This document shows positions 41,534 through 53,292 of a stretch of DNA of 64,000 nt, piece after piece. The DNA is from Streptomyces capillispiralis. GTDB lineage: Bacteria > Actinomycetota > Actinomycetes > Streptomycetales > Streptomycetaceae. A model generated the notes under the pieces. The model made no database searches. It saw nothing but the letters and a program-made list of their open reading frames with translations, and was not told where the DNA came from. The position numbers and the translations under genes were made by a program. Location of the stretch: contig NZ_VIWV01000001.1 of assembly GCF_007829875.1 (NCBI RefSeq), positions 806,001-870,000 on the forward strand. Reading direction: 5' to 3'. How positions within the stretch are numbered: the stretch's first letter is position 1; each line of letters opens with the position of its first letter.

Positions 41534-41955
41534 CCGCCGACCGGCGGGGACGTGCCGCCCGCCTGCCGTGCCGCCTCGTCGCGGCTCTCGCCGCGCTCGC
41601 GGCCGTCCTGCTGGCCCTCGGGTTCACCGGTGGCGACCCGCTCGCCCCCGCCGCCCCGGCACCGGCCACCGCGCCCTTCTCCCCCGCGTCCCCCTCCCCC
41701 GCGACGTACTCGACCGACACCCGCCCCTACGGCGACGACGCCTACGTCGGTGCCCGCACCCTGCTCGTCCGGCCGGAACGGGACACCGGCGCAGGCACGG
41801 AGTTCGCCGGTCCGCTGCTCTTCACCCCGGCGCACACCCCGCCGGTCCCGCCCCGGCCGGCGCGTCCGGCCCCGGCGGCCGGGCACGCCCCGCCCGCCGC
41901 CGCGCACATGCCCGCCGACCTCGGGCGGGCCCCGCCCACCGCCTCCAGCACCTGA
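41530..41955 (+). CDS. Small membrane-anchored Pro-rich protein (TTG start)
   Basis: 141 aa if the TTG overlapping the regulator's stop (TTGA) is used; no ATG or GTG lies nearby in frame. An N-terminal hydrophobic segment ('LVAALAALAAVLLALGF') is followed by a Pro/Ala-rich extracytoplasmic tail. Family unknown. Placement between the response regulator and secDF, and a GC pattern consistent with coding in this frame, support it being real, but the unusual start lowers certainty. Confidence 0.5.
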   Translation: MTADRRGRAARLPCRLVAALAALAAVLLALGFTGGDPLAPAAPAPATAPFSPASPSPATYSTDTRPYGDDAYVGARTLLVRPERDTGAGTEFAGPLLFTPAHTPPVPPRPARPAPAAGHAPPAAAHMPADLGRAPPTASST

Positions 41956-42000
41956 GATCCCCCTTCCTTCCCTCTTCTCGCGTGCCTGCTGGAGGCAGCT

Positions 42001-44301
42001 GTGAAACGTCCCGCCCGCGTCAGGGCGTTGTTCGCGTTGGCCGTGATCGCCGTGTCCGTGTTCGTCGCCGTCACCGTCCCGGTCCGTCTGGGCCTGGATC
42101 TGCGGGGCGGCACCCAGATCGTGCTGGAGACCCGTTCCACCGAGACCGTGGAGGCCGACCGCGAGGCCACCGACCGCACCCTGGAGGTGCTGCGCGGCCG
42201 GATCGACGCGCTCGGCGTCGCCGAACCCACCATCGTCCGCTCCGGTGACCACCGGATCATCGTCGAGCTGCCCGGTGTGCAGGACCCGAGGAAGGCCGCC
42301 GACGTCCTCGGCCGCACTGCGCAGCTCTCCGTCCACCCCGTGCTCGGCCCCGCCGCGGCCGGGGAGAAGGGCGAGCGCGTCCTGCCCGACGAGGCGGGCG
42401 AACGGCTCCGGCTGGGCGGCGCCTCGCTCACCGGGCAGGACGTCAAGGGCGCCGACGCCCTCTTCGACCAGCAGGGCGGCGCCGGCTGGCACGTCACCGT
42501 GGACTTCGAGGACGGCCGGGGCTGGGCGCGGCTGACCGGTGAGGCGGCCTGTCACCCGGCCGGTGATCCGCAGCGCCGGGTCGCCATCGTGCTGGATGAC
42601 AAGATCATCTCCTCGCCGCAGGTCGACCCGTCGGTGGCCTGTGGCGCGGGCATCACCGGCGGGTCCACGCAGATCACCGGTTCGTTCACCGCCGAGGAGG
42701 CCAAGGAGCTGGCGCTGCTCGTCCACGGCGGGGCGCTCCCGGTGCCGGTGGAGACGGTGGAGCAGCGGACCGTGGGGGCGACGCTGGGCGCCGAGGCGAT
42801 CGAGGCCAGCGCCTGGGCGGCGGTCGTCGGCACCGTGCTGACCGCCGTGTTCGTCATCGTCGTCTACCGCCTCATGGGCGTCCTGGCCACCCTGGCCCTG
42901 CTCTGCTACGGCGTCATCTCCTACGCCGGTCTGGCGGCCCTCGGCGCCACGCTGACCCTGCCCGGTCTCGCCGGTTTCGTCCTGGCCATCGGCATGGCGG
43001 TGGACGCCAACGTGCTGGTGTTCGAGCGGGCCCGGGAGGAGTACGGCGCCCGCAACCGGCCCAGCGGCCGCTCGGCGCTGACCGCCGGGTTCAAGGGCGC
43101 CTTCAGCGCCATCGCGGACTCCAACGTCACCACGCTGATCGCGGCGGTGCTGCTGTTCCTGCTGGCCTCCGGCCCGGTGAAGGGCTTCGGTGTCACGCTG
43201 GGCATCGGTGTCCTGGCGTCCATGGTCAGCGCCCTGGTGATCACCCGGGTGCTCGCCGAGTTCGCCGTCGCCCGTCGCTGGGTGCACCGGCGGCCCCGGG
43301 TCACCGGTCTGGCGTCCGTCGGCCGGGTCCGGTCCTACCTGACCCGCCGCGACCCTCAGCTGATGCGGCACCCGCGCCGCTGGCTGGCGGTGTCGGCCGC
43401 CGTGCTGGTCGTCGCCGGCGCGGGCATCGTGATGCGCGGACTGGACTTCGGTGTGGAGTTCACCGGCGGCCGGCTGATCGAGTACTCCACCTCCACCGCC
43501 GTCGACCCGGACCGCGCCCGGGCGGCGCTGGCCGACGCCGGTTTCCCGCAGGCCGTGGTGCAGTCGTCCGGCGAGAACCGGCTGACGGTGCGGACCGAGG
43601 AGCTGACCGACGCGCAGGCGGTGGAGGTCGCCGACGCCGTCGCCGAGGCCGGCGGCGGGGCGGAGAAGGTCCGGGACGAGCTGATCGGCCCGAGCCTCGG
43701 GGACGAGCTGCGCCGCAACGCGCTGATCGCGCTCGGTCTGGCCCTCGGCGCCCAGCTGCTGTACCTGGCCGTCCGGTTCCGCTGGATGTTCGGGGCCGGG
43801 GCGGTGGGCGCGCTGGCCCACGACGTGATCATCCTGACCGGTGTCTTCGCCTGGCTGGGCAAGCCCGTCGACGGTGTGTTCCTGGCCGCGCTGCTCACCG
43901 TGATCGGCTACTCGGTGAACGACTCCGTGGTGGTCTTCGACCGGATCCGGGAGCTGTGGCGCAAGGACGGCAGGGCACCCCTGGCCGGGGTCGCCAACCG
44001 GGCGATCCTCCAGACGGTGCCCCGTACGGTCAACACCGGCATCGGCGTGTTCTTCATCCTGGCCGCGCTGGCGCTGCTGGGCGGCGACTCGCTCACGGAC
44101 TTCGCGCTCGCGCTGCTGATCGGCGTCGCCGTGGGCACGTACTCGTCGGTCCTGACCGCCGCCCCGCTCGCCGTCGAACTCGGGGCGCGCGCCGGCGGCG
44201 GACGGCGTGGCCGGAACTCCGGCGGTACCGGCTCCGGCCGTCCGCGGACCGCCGCCCGGCAGCACACACCCGCGCCCGACACCGCCACCCGGGGCCGGTG
44301 A
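42001..44301 (+). CDS. secDF: SecD-SecF fusion protein translocase subunit
   Basis: 766 aa, GTG with GGAGG upstream. The SecD half starts with helix 1 and 'RLGLDLRGGTQIVLET', the P1 head ('GRIDALGVAEPTIVRSG') and transmembrane 'VDANVLVFERAREE'. From about residue 450 comes the SecF half ('HPRRWLAVSAAVLVVAGAGIVMRGLDFGVEFTGGRLIEY', 'GYSVNDSVVVFDRIRE'). SecDF uses proton flow to pull exported proteins out of SecYEG. It is probably a second copy beside the main secD-secF pair of Streptomyces, since the P1 domain is shortened and yajC is absent. Confidence 0.95.
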   Translation: MKRPARVRALFALAVIAVSVFVAVTVPVRLGLDLRGGTQIVLETRSTETVEADREATDRTLEVLRGRIDALGVAEPTIVRSGDHRIIVELPGVQDPRKAADVLGRTAQLSVHPVLGPAAAGEKGERVLPDEAGERLRLGGASLTGQDVKGADALFDQQGGAGWHVTVDFEDGRGWARLTGEAACHPAGDPQRRVAIVLDDKIISSPQVDPSVACGAGITGGSTQITGSFTAEEAKELALLVHGGALPVPVETVEQRTVGATLGAEAIEASAWAAVVGTVLTAVFVIVVYRLMGVLATLALLCYGVISYAGLAALGATLTLPGLAGFVLAIGMAVDANVLVFERAREEYGARNRPSGRSALTAGFKGAFSAIADSNVTTLIAAVLLFLLASGPVKGFGVTLGIGVLASMVSALVITRVLAEFAVARRWVHRRPRVTGLASVGRVRSYLTRRDPQLMRHPRRWLAVSAAVLVVAGAGIVMRGLDFGVEFTGGRLIEYSTSTAVDPDRARAALADAGFPQAVVQSSGENRLTVRTEELTDAQAVEVADAVAEAGGGAEKVRDELIGPSLGDELRRNALIALGLALGAQLLYLAVRFRWMFGAGAVGALAHDVIILTGVFAWLGKPVDGVFLAALLTVIGYSVNDSVVVFDRIRELWRKDGRAPLAGVANRAILQTVPRTVNTGIGVFFILAALALLGGDSLTDFALALLIGVAVGTYSSVLTAAPLAVELGARAGGGRRGRNSGGTGSGRPRTAARQHTPAPDTATRGR

Positions 44302-44306
44302 CACCC

Positions 44307-44336
44307 GGCGTCGGCTCCCCACCGGGGGCCGACGCC
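44307..44336 (+). terminator. Hairpin after secDF
   Basis: A 9-bp perfect stem (44307-44315 with 44328-44336) starts 6 nt after the secDF stop. Confidence 0.7.
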
Positions 44337-44493
44337 ACCCCCAGCACCCCAGGGGCGAGGCGCACCCGCACCGACCCGGCACCGGGCCGCCGACGGGGGA
44401 CGGCGACGCCGGACGGCTCCCGCACCCGGCCGGCTCGGGCCCGGGCCGACGAGCCCGGGACCGGCGCCCGCCCCGCCCGCAGCGCCCCGCCCA

Positions 44494-44522
44494 GCCGACA
44501 GCGCGCCGGGTGCGCTGTCGGC
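44494..44522. terminator. Hairpin at the end of the ABC exporter gene
   Basis: An 11-bp perfect stem (44494-44504 with 44512-44522) with a 7-nt loop touches the stop codon of the ABC exporter and lies between converging genes. It would act in both directions. Confidence 0.7.
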
Positions 44523-46417
44523 TACGCGGCGGCCGGGGTGTCCTGGCCGGGTGCGGCCGCTCCGCGGAACTGCGTGCGGTGCAGTTCCGCGTAGCGGCCG
44601 TCCGCCGCCAGCAGTTCCTCGTGGGTGCCGCGTTCCACGATCCTGCCCGCCTCGACGACGAGGATGAGGTCGGCGGTGCGGACCGTCGACAGGCGGTGTG
44701 CGATCACGACCGCCGTCCTGCCCTCCAGCGCCTCCGTGAGCGCCTCCTGGACGGCGGCCTCGGAGGTGTTGTCCAGGTGGGCGGTGGCCTCGTCGAGGAT
44801 GACCACGCGCTGGCGGGCGAGCAGCAGCCGGGCGATGGTCATGCGCTGGCGTTCCCCGCCGGAGAGCCGGTAGCCGCGTTCGCCGACCACCGTGTCCAGG
44901 CCGTCGGGCAGGGACCGTACGAGGGTGTCGAGGCGGGCCCGGCGCAGGGCGTCCCACAGGTCGTCCTCGCCCGCGTCCGGGCGGGCGAGCAGCAGGTTGG
45001 CGCGGACCGTGTCGTGGAAGAGGTGCCCGTCCTGGGTGACCATGCCGAGGGTGGCGCGCAGTGAGGCCGCGGTCAGGTCGCGGACGTCGACGCCGCCCAC
45101 GCGTACCGCGCCGGAGTCGACGTCGTAGAGCCGTGGCAGCAGCTGCGCGACGGTCGACTTGCCCGCCCCCGAGGAGCCGACGAGGGCGACGGTCTGCCCC
45201 GGTTCGGCGCGGAAGGAGATGCCGTGCAGGACCTCCTCGCCGCCGCGTGTGTCCAGGGCGGCGACCTCCTCCAGGGAGGCGAGGGAGACCTTGTCGGCGG
45301 ACGGGTAGCCGAAGCGGACGTCGTCGAACTCGACGGAGACCGGCCCGTCGGGCACCTCGCGCGCGCCGGGCTTCTCCTCGATGAGGGGTTCGAGGTCCAG
45401 CACCTCGAAGACCCGCTCGAAGCTGACCAGCGCGCTCATCACCTCCACCCGCGCCCCGGCGAGCGAGGTGAGCGGCGCGTAGAGCCGGGTCAGCAGCAGC
45501 GCCAGCGCCACCACGGCGCCCGGTTCGAGGGCGCCGCGCAGGGCGAGCCGGCCGCCGAGCCCGTAGACCAGGGCCAGGGCGAGGGCCGAGACGAGGGTCA
45601 GCGCGGTGATGAACACCGTCTGCGCCGTGGCCGTGCGCACGCCGATGTCCCGCACCCGGCGGGCCCGCACCGCGAACTCCCGCGACTCCTCCTCCGGGCG
45701 CCCGAACAGTTTCACCAGGGTGGCGCCGGGGGCGGAGAAGCGCTCCGTCATCCGGGTGCCCATGGCCGCGTTGAGGGTGGCGGCCTCGCGCTGCATGGCG
45801 GCCATGCGGCGGCCCATGCGGCGGGCCGGGATCACGAACACCGGCAGCAGCACCAGCGCGAGCACGGTGATCCGCCAGGACAGGGTGAGCATCACGGCGA
45901 GCGTGAGCACCAGGGTGACCAGGTTGCCGACCACGGTCGACAGGGTGTTGCTGAACGCCCGCTGGGCGCCGATGACGTCGTTGTTGAGACGGGAGACGAG
46001 CGCGCCCGTACGGGTACGGGTGAAGAACGCGACCGGCATCCGCTGCACGTGGTCGAACACCGCCGTCCGCAGGTCGAGGATGAGTTCCTCGCCGAGTGCC
46101 GCGGACAGTCTCCGGCCGAGTACGCCGAGTGCCGCCTCCACGACGGCGATCAGGGCGATGAGCAGGGCCAGGCGGACGACGACGGCCTCGTCGCCGCCGG
46201 ACACGATCGTGTCCACGACGCGCCCGGCGAGTACGGGGGTGGCGACGGCGAGCGCCGCGGTCGCCGTGCCGAGGAGCACGAACAGGGTCATGCGGCGGCG
46301 GTGCGGGCGGGCGAAGGCGCCGATGCGGCGCAGCGTCGCCCGGCTGACGGGGCGGCGCTCGTCCTCGGCGGTCATGACGCCGCGCAGTTGTGTCCAGGCT
46401 GTGGTCTCCATGCTCAT
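44522..46417 (-). CDS. Multidrug-type ABC exporter (permease-ATPase)
   Basis: 631 aa from the ATG at 46417 ('MSMETTAW'); no strong ribosome binding site is visible, so it could be leaderless or start at the ATG at 46411. Six membrane helices span about residues 45-330 ('MTLFVLLGTATAALAVATPVLAGRVVDTIVSGG'). The ATPase shows Walker A 'GSSGAGKST', Q loop 'VTQDGHLFHDT', signature 'LSGGERQRMTIARLLLARQ' and Walker B 'VVILDEATAHLD'. As a full half-transporter it probably works as a homodimer exporting lipids or drugs. It diverges from the flippase-like gene. Confidence 0.92.
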   Translation of the reverse strand: MSMETTAWTQLRGVMTAEDERRPVSRATLRRIGAFARPHRRRMTLFVLLGTATAALAVATPVLAGRVVDTIVSGGDEAVVVRLALLIALIAVVEAALGVLGRRLSAALGEELILDLRTAVFDHVQRMPVAFFTRTRTGALVSRLNNDVIGAQRAFSNTLSTVVGNLVTLVLTLAVMLTLSWRITVLALVLLPVFVIPARRMGRRMAAMQREAATLNAAMGTRMTERFSAPGATLVKLFGRPEEESREFAVRARRVRDIGVRTATAQTVFITALTLVSALALALVYGLGGRLALRGALEPGAVVALALLLTRLYAPLTSLAGARVEVMSALVSFERVFEVLDLEPLIEEKPGAREVPDGPVSVEFDDVRFGYPSADKVSLASLEEVAALDTRGGEEVLHGISFRAEPGQTVALVGSSGAGKSTVAQLLPRLYDVDSGAVRVGGVDVRDLTAASLRATLGMVTQDGHLFHDTVRANLLLARPDAGEDDLWDALRRARLDTLVRSLPDGLDTVVGERGYRLSGGERQRMTIARLLLARQRVVILDEATAHLDNTSEAAVQEALTEALEGRTAVVIAHRLSTVRTADLILVVEAGRIVERGTHEELLAADGRYAELHRTQFRGAAAPGQDTPAAA

Positions 46418-46441
46418 GTCCCGGAAACTAGGACCTCGAGC

Positions 46442-47485
46442 ATGATTGAGGTCAAGGACGGGGCCGTTTCCCGCCACCGGCCGCTGCCCAGCCGTAAGCG
46501 GCCGTCCGGGCGGCCGCAACCCGCCGTTGGCGCGCGGCGGACAGGCTCGGTGGACGTGACGGGGACGATCCGCCGGGTCCTGATGGTGCTGCCGCTGCTG
46601 CTGGTGACGGTGGTCGCGGTGCGGCACCGGTCGGTGCTGGCCGAGGGTTTCGCCCAGGTGGGCACCGCCCGGTGGCCCTGGCTGCTGGCCGCGGCCGGCG
46701 CGACCTGTCTGACCTGGGTGGCGGCGGCGTGCACCCGGCAGGGCGCGGTCCCCGAGCGGCTGCCGGCCGGGCGGCTGCTGGTCACCCAGTTCGCGGCGGG
46801 CGCGGCGAACCACCTGCTGCCGACGGGGCTGGGCGCGAGCGCGGTCAACCTGCGGTTCATGACGGTGTGCGGGCTGACTCCGGCCCGCTCCTCGGCGGCC
46901 CTGGCCCTGTACCTGCTGGCGGAGTCGGTCGGGCGGGTGGGTCTGCTGGCCGCCCTGCTGCTCGCGTTCCCCGGCGCGCTGCGCTTCGGTTCGCTGCTGC
47001 CCGAGGGGTGGGCCGGACCGCTGCTGCTGGCGGCCGGTGCGGTGCTGGTCGCCGCGGTGGGCGTGCTCGTGGCCGTACGGCGGCTGCGGCGGGCGGTGCG
47101 GTCGTTCCTGCGGACGGCGCTGGGCGAGGCGCGGTCGGTGCACGCGCTGCCGTCGCGGGCGCTGGCGTTGTGGGGCGGGGCGCTGGCCTTCCCGGCGCTG
47201 CAGGCGGCGTCGCTGGTGCTGGTGGGGGTGGCGTTCGGGCTGTCGGTGCCGCCCGCCCACATGGCGCTGGCCTATCTGGCGGCGACGGTCGCGGTGGCGC
47301 TGGTGCCCACTCCGGGCGGGCTGGGCTCGGTGGAGGCGGCGCTGGTGGTGGCGCTGGTCGCGGTGGGCGGGGCCGCTGCGGTGGCCACCGCGGTGGTGCT
47401 GGTGTTCCGGATCATCACGGTGTGGCTGCCGCTGCTGCCGGGCGCGCTGACGCTCGGTGCGCTGGTGCGGCTGAAGGTGATCTGA
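46442..47485 (+). CDS. Lysylphosphatidylglycerol-synthase-type (flippase-like) membrane protein
   Basis: 347 aa from the ATG at 46442; a GTG at 46550 (311 aa) is a serious alternative because the ATG leaves only 24 nt to the divergent ABC gene. The body has eight or more membrane helices with the family motifs 'QFAAGAANHLLPTGLGASAVNLRFM' and 'ATVAVALVPTPGGLGSVEAALVVAL' plus 'FRIITVWLPLLPG'. It lacks the soluble MprF synthase domain, so a lipid-flipping role is more likely than lysine transfer. Confidence 0.85.
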   Translation: MIEVKDGAVSRHRPLPSRKRPSGRPQPAVGARRTGSVDVTGTIRRVLMVLPLLLVTVVAVRHRSVLAEGFAQVGTARWPWLLAAAGATCLTWVAAACTRQGAVPERLPAGRLLVTQFAAGAANHLLPTGLGASAVNLRFMTVCGLTPARSSAALALYLLAESVGRVGLLAALLLAFPGALRFGSLLPEGWAGPLLLAAGAVLVAAVGVLVAVRRLRRAVRSFLRTALGEARSVHALPSRALALWGGALAFPALQAASLVLVGVAFGLSVPPAHMALAYLAATVAVALVPTPGGLGSVEAALVVALVAVGGAAAVATAVVLVFRIITVWLPLLPGALTLGALVRLKVI

Positions 47486-47680
47486 CCGGCGGGCGCGTGC
47501 CCCCGGGCCGGGGCGGGGCCGGTACGAACTGCCCTGCGGAATGCGGCAGGATGAGCGATCGTGCCGGCCGCGGGTCCGACGGTCCGGCCGCGCTGTACAT
47601 CCGTAGCGAACGAGCAGGTGACGACACGTGACACGACTTCACATACGGCCCTCGGCCCGAGTGTCCGCCGGAGGTGGGCG

Positions 47681-51143
<3,463 letters not shown>

Positions 51144-51173
51144 CGCGGGCACCCGACGCCGCTCCGCACTCCG

Positions 51174-51201
51174 CCCCGGCCGGCCACGCGCCCGGCCGGG
51201 G
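51174..51201 (+). terminator. Terminator after icd
   Basis: A perfect 10-bp GC stem (51174-51183 with 51192-51201) lies 30 nt after the icd stop. Confidence 0.8.
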
Positions 51202-51225
51202 CGGAGCCGTGTCCGCGGCGGGACG

Positions 51226-51280
51226 GGCGTTGTCAGTGCCGTGTGGCACCGTGATCAAGCCGTTCAGCACTGACAACGCC
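51226..51280. repeat. 14-bp inverted repeat before the amidohydrolase gene
   Basis: GGCGTTGTCAGTGC (51226-51239) and its exact complement (51267-51280) flank a 27-nt spacer and end 13 nt before the next start. The right arm overlaps where transcription or translation would begin, so it could be a paired operator or an mRNA hairpin. Confidence 0.85.
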
Positions 51281-51293
51281 ACTGGAGCGCCGT

Positions 51294-52091
51294 ATGACCG
51301 ATGCACCGCCGTCCTTCGAGTTCCTGCCGGGTGCTCCGGACTCCCCCGTGATCCTGCATGTGCCGCATTCCGCGCGGGAGATACCGGGTGACGTGCGCGC
51401 CGGGCTCGTGCCGGCGGACGCCGCGCTGGAGCGGGAGCTCGACCACATCACCGACGCCCACACCGCCGCCATCGCGGCGGTGGCGGCCGGTGCGGCCGGT
51501 GTCGCGCCGTGGCGGTTCGTGAACCGGCTCTCTCGCCTGGTCGTCGATCCGGAGCGGTTCCCGGACGAGCGGGAGGAGATGCTGGCGGTCGGGATGGGCG
51601 CGGTCTACACCCGGACCACGCACAAGGAGGTGCTGCGCGCCGACGGGTTCGACGCCGCGCCGCTGATCGAGCGGTACTTCCGTCCGTACGCCCGGGCGAT
51701 GTCGGAGGCGGTCGCCGACCGGCTCGCCGCGACCGGGCGGGCCGTGATCATCGACGTGCACTCGTACCCGAGCGCTCCGCTCCCCTACGAGCTGCACGGC
51801 GACGGGCCGCGGCCGGAGGTCTGCCTGGGCACCGACTCCTTCCACACGCCGGCCGGGCTGCTCGACGCCGCCCGTGCGGCGTTCGCGCCCTGCGGGGAGA
51901 CGGGGCTGGACAGCCCGTTCGCCGGGACGTACGTGCCGCTGGAGTACTACGGGAAGCGTGCGGAGGTCACGGCGCTGATGGTGGAGATCCGACGGGACAC
52001 CTACATGTCCGAACCGGGCGGCCCCGCGGGCCCGGGCCTGCACCGACTCGCCTCGGCACTCGCCACCCTCGTCGACGCCGTCTCCCCCTGA
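51294..52091 (+). CDS. N-formylglutamate amidohydrolase
   Basis: 265 aa, ATG with GGAGCG upstream. Family motifs: '[13 protein letters not shown]', '[10 protein letters not shown]' (metal ligands), '[16 protein letters not shown]', '[10 protein letters not shown]' and 'EIRRDTYM'. The enzyme releases formate and glutamate from N-formylglutamate, the last step of one histidine degradation route. No other hut gene is nearby, so it may serve a different N-formyl or related acyl amino acid. Confidence 0.92.
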   Translation: MTDAPPSFEFLPGAPDSPVILHVPHSAREIPGDVRAGLVPADAALERELDHITDAHTAAIAAVAAGAAGVAPWRFVNRLSRLVVDPERFPDEREEMLAVGMGAVYTRTTHKEVLRADGFDAAPLIERYFRPYARAMSEAVADRLAATGRAVIIDVHSYPSAPLPYELHGDGPRPEVCLGTDSFHTPAGLLDAARAAFAPCGETGLDSPFAGTYVPLEYYGKRAEVTALMVEIRRDTYMSEPGGPAGPGLHRLASALATLVDAVSP

Positions 52092-52151
52092 CGGGAACCC
52101 CGTGGGAACGGGGGGACCTGGCCCCGCCCCCCTCGCTCCCGCCCGGAGTGC

Positions 52152-52661
52152 TCAGGCGCGCATCCACTCCGTCACGACCACGTCCCCGCCGGTGTGCAGG
52201 CGCAGGGCGAACGGTCCGGAGGGCGGGGTGTCGGCGGTGAAGCGGCCCATGTCGTCGGCGGTGAGCGGGGTGGTGGCGGACTGCGGCCCGCCGAGCACCT
52301 CGATGCGGGCGGACTGGGGCGGCAGCACCTGCCCCATCAGCCCCTCCGCGGTCACCTCGACGTCCAGGGTCACCTCACCGGCGTTGAAGGTGAGCATGCG
52401 CGGCACGTCCGTCGCCCCCCTGACCGGGATGGCGTCGACGAGCGAGTCGAAGGTCAGCTCGGCCACGCGGGCGTCGAGGTCGTGCAGCGCGTAGGCGTCG
52501 ACGGCGATCTGCAGCAGCGCCGGCGGCAGCGGGTCCAGTACGGCCGCCGCCTGCCGCAGCTCCTCCTCCAGCAGCCCGGTGTCGAAGTCGTCGCCGGGAT
52601 CCGCGTCGAACCCCGTGTCGTCGTCCATGTCGTCGTCGTGCCGGTCGTTCATGTCGTTCAC
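52152..52661 (-). CDS. Small acidic protein encoded with the ECF sigma factor
   Basis: 169 aa. The GTG at 52661 overlaps the sigma factor stop (GTGA). The first 35 residues are extremely acidic (runs of Asp such as 'RHDDDMDDDTGFDADPGDDFD'). The rest is a small beta-rich domain ('MLTFNAGEVTLDVEVTAEGLMGQVLPPQ', 'GPFALRLHTGGDVVVTEWMRA'). No membrane segment or zinc motif is seen, so a classical anti-sigma factor is unlikely, though its coupling suggests it works with the sigma factor. Family not recognised. Confidence 0.82.
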   Translation of the reverse strand: MNDMNDRHDDDMDDDTGFDADPGDDFDTGLLEEELRQAAAVLDPLPPALLQIAVDAYALHDLDARVAELTFDSLVDAIPVRGATDVPRMLTFNAGEVTLDVEVTAEGLMGQVLPPQSARIEVLGGPQSATTPLTADDMGRFTADTPPSGPFALRLHTGGDVVVTEWMRA

Positions 52662-53233
52662 CACGTCCCCCGTGCCTCGAGCCGGGCCCGCAGCCGGCGC
52701 AGACAGCGCTGGCGCAGCGGCCCGATGCTGCCCACCGCGATACCGAGCGCGGCGGACACCTCCTGATAACTGGGCGGCGGAGAGGCGATCAGCACGCGCA
52801 GCAACTGCCTGCACCGCTCGCCCAGTTCCTCGAACTCCTGCCACAGCCGCCGCACGCGCTCGCTCTGCGCGGCCGCCTCCTCGGTCTCCAGCACCGACTG
52901 CTCCGGCGTGCCGTCCTCGCTGATCCCGTCCAGCATCTCCGGATCGTCCGTCAGCATCAGCCGCCGCGCGTTCCTGTGCACCTTCAGGCACTCGTGGCGC
53001 GCGGTGCTGGCCAGCCAGGAGCCCGCCTTCTCCGGTTCCCGGATCCGCCCCAGATGCTGGGTGAACCGGAACCACACGGTCTGGTAGACCTCGTGCGCGT
53101 CGGCGTCGGAGAGCCGGTGCGCGCGCACCACGGACCACACGAGTGGGCCCAGCCCTTCCACGATCGCCTTCCAGGCCGCCGCGTCGCCGTCGACAGCTGA
53201 CTGGACCAACACGCCGACTTCAGTACGCTCCAC
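52658..53233 (-). CDS. ECF-type RNA polymerase sigma factor
   Basis: 191 aa from a GTG with AGGGG upstream; an ATG 51 nt earlier is possible. Sigma region 2 is 'LVWSVVRAHRLSDADAHEVYQTVWFRFTQHLGRI' and region 4 is 'LGERCRQLLRVLIASPPPSYQEVSAALGIAVGSIGPLRQRCLRRLRARL'. It lies 59 nt downstream of the subtilisin-like gene on the same strand and is coupled to the acidic protein. It may drive the neighbouring protease genes, but I cannot point to a matching promoter. Confidence 0.92.
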   Translation of the reverse strand: MERTEVGVLVQSAVDGDAAAWKAIVEGLGPLVWSVVRAHRLSDADAHEVYQTVWFRFTQHLGRIREPEKAGSWLASTARHECLKVHRNARRLMLTDDPEMLDGISEDGTPEQSVLETEEAAAQSERVRRLWQEFEELGERCRQLLRVLIASPPPSYQEVSAALGIAVGSIGPLRQRCLRRLRARLEARGTW

Positions 53234-53292
53234 GGCCCCACCCCTCGTGTACGGCACGTCATCGTACGCCGCGGAGGGAACCATTCCGATCC

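Noticed and set aside
45224..47485. A 753-residue reading ahead of the flippase-like gene
   Set aside because: The first 400 residues are the mirror of the ABC exporter; only the part from about 46442 has membrane helices and family motifs.
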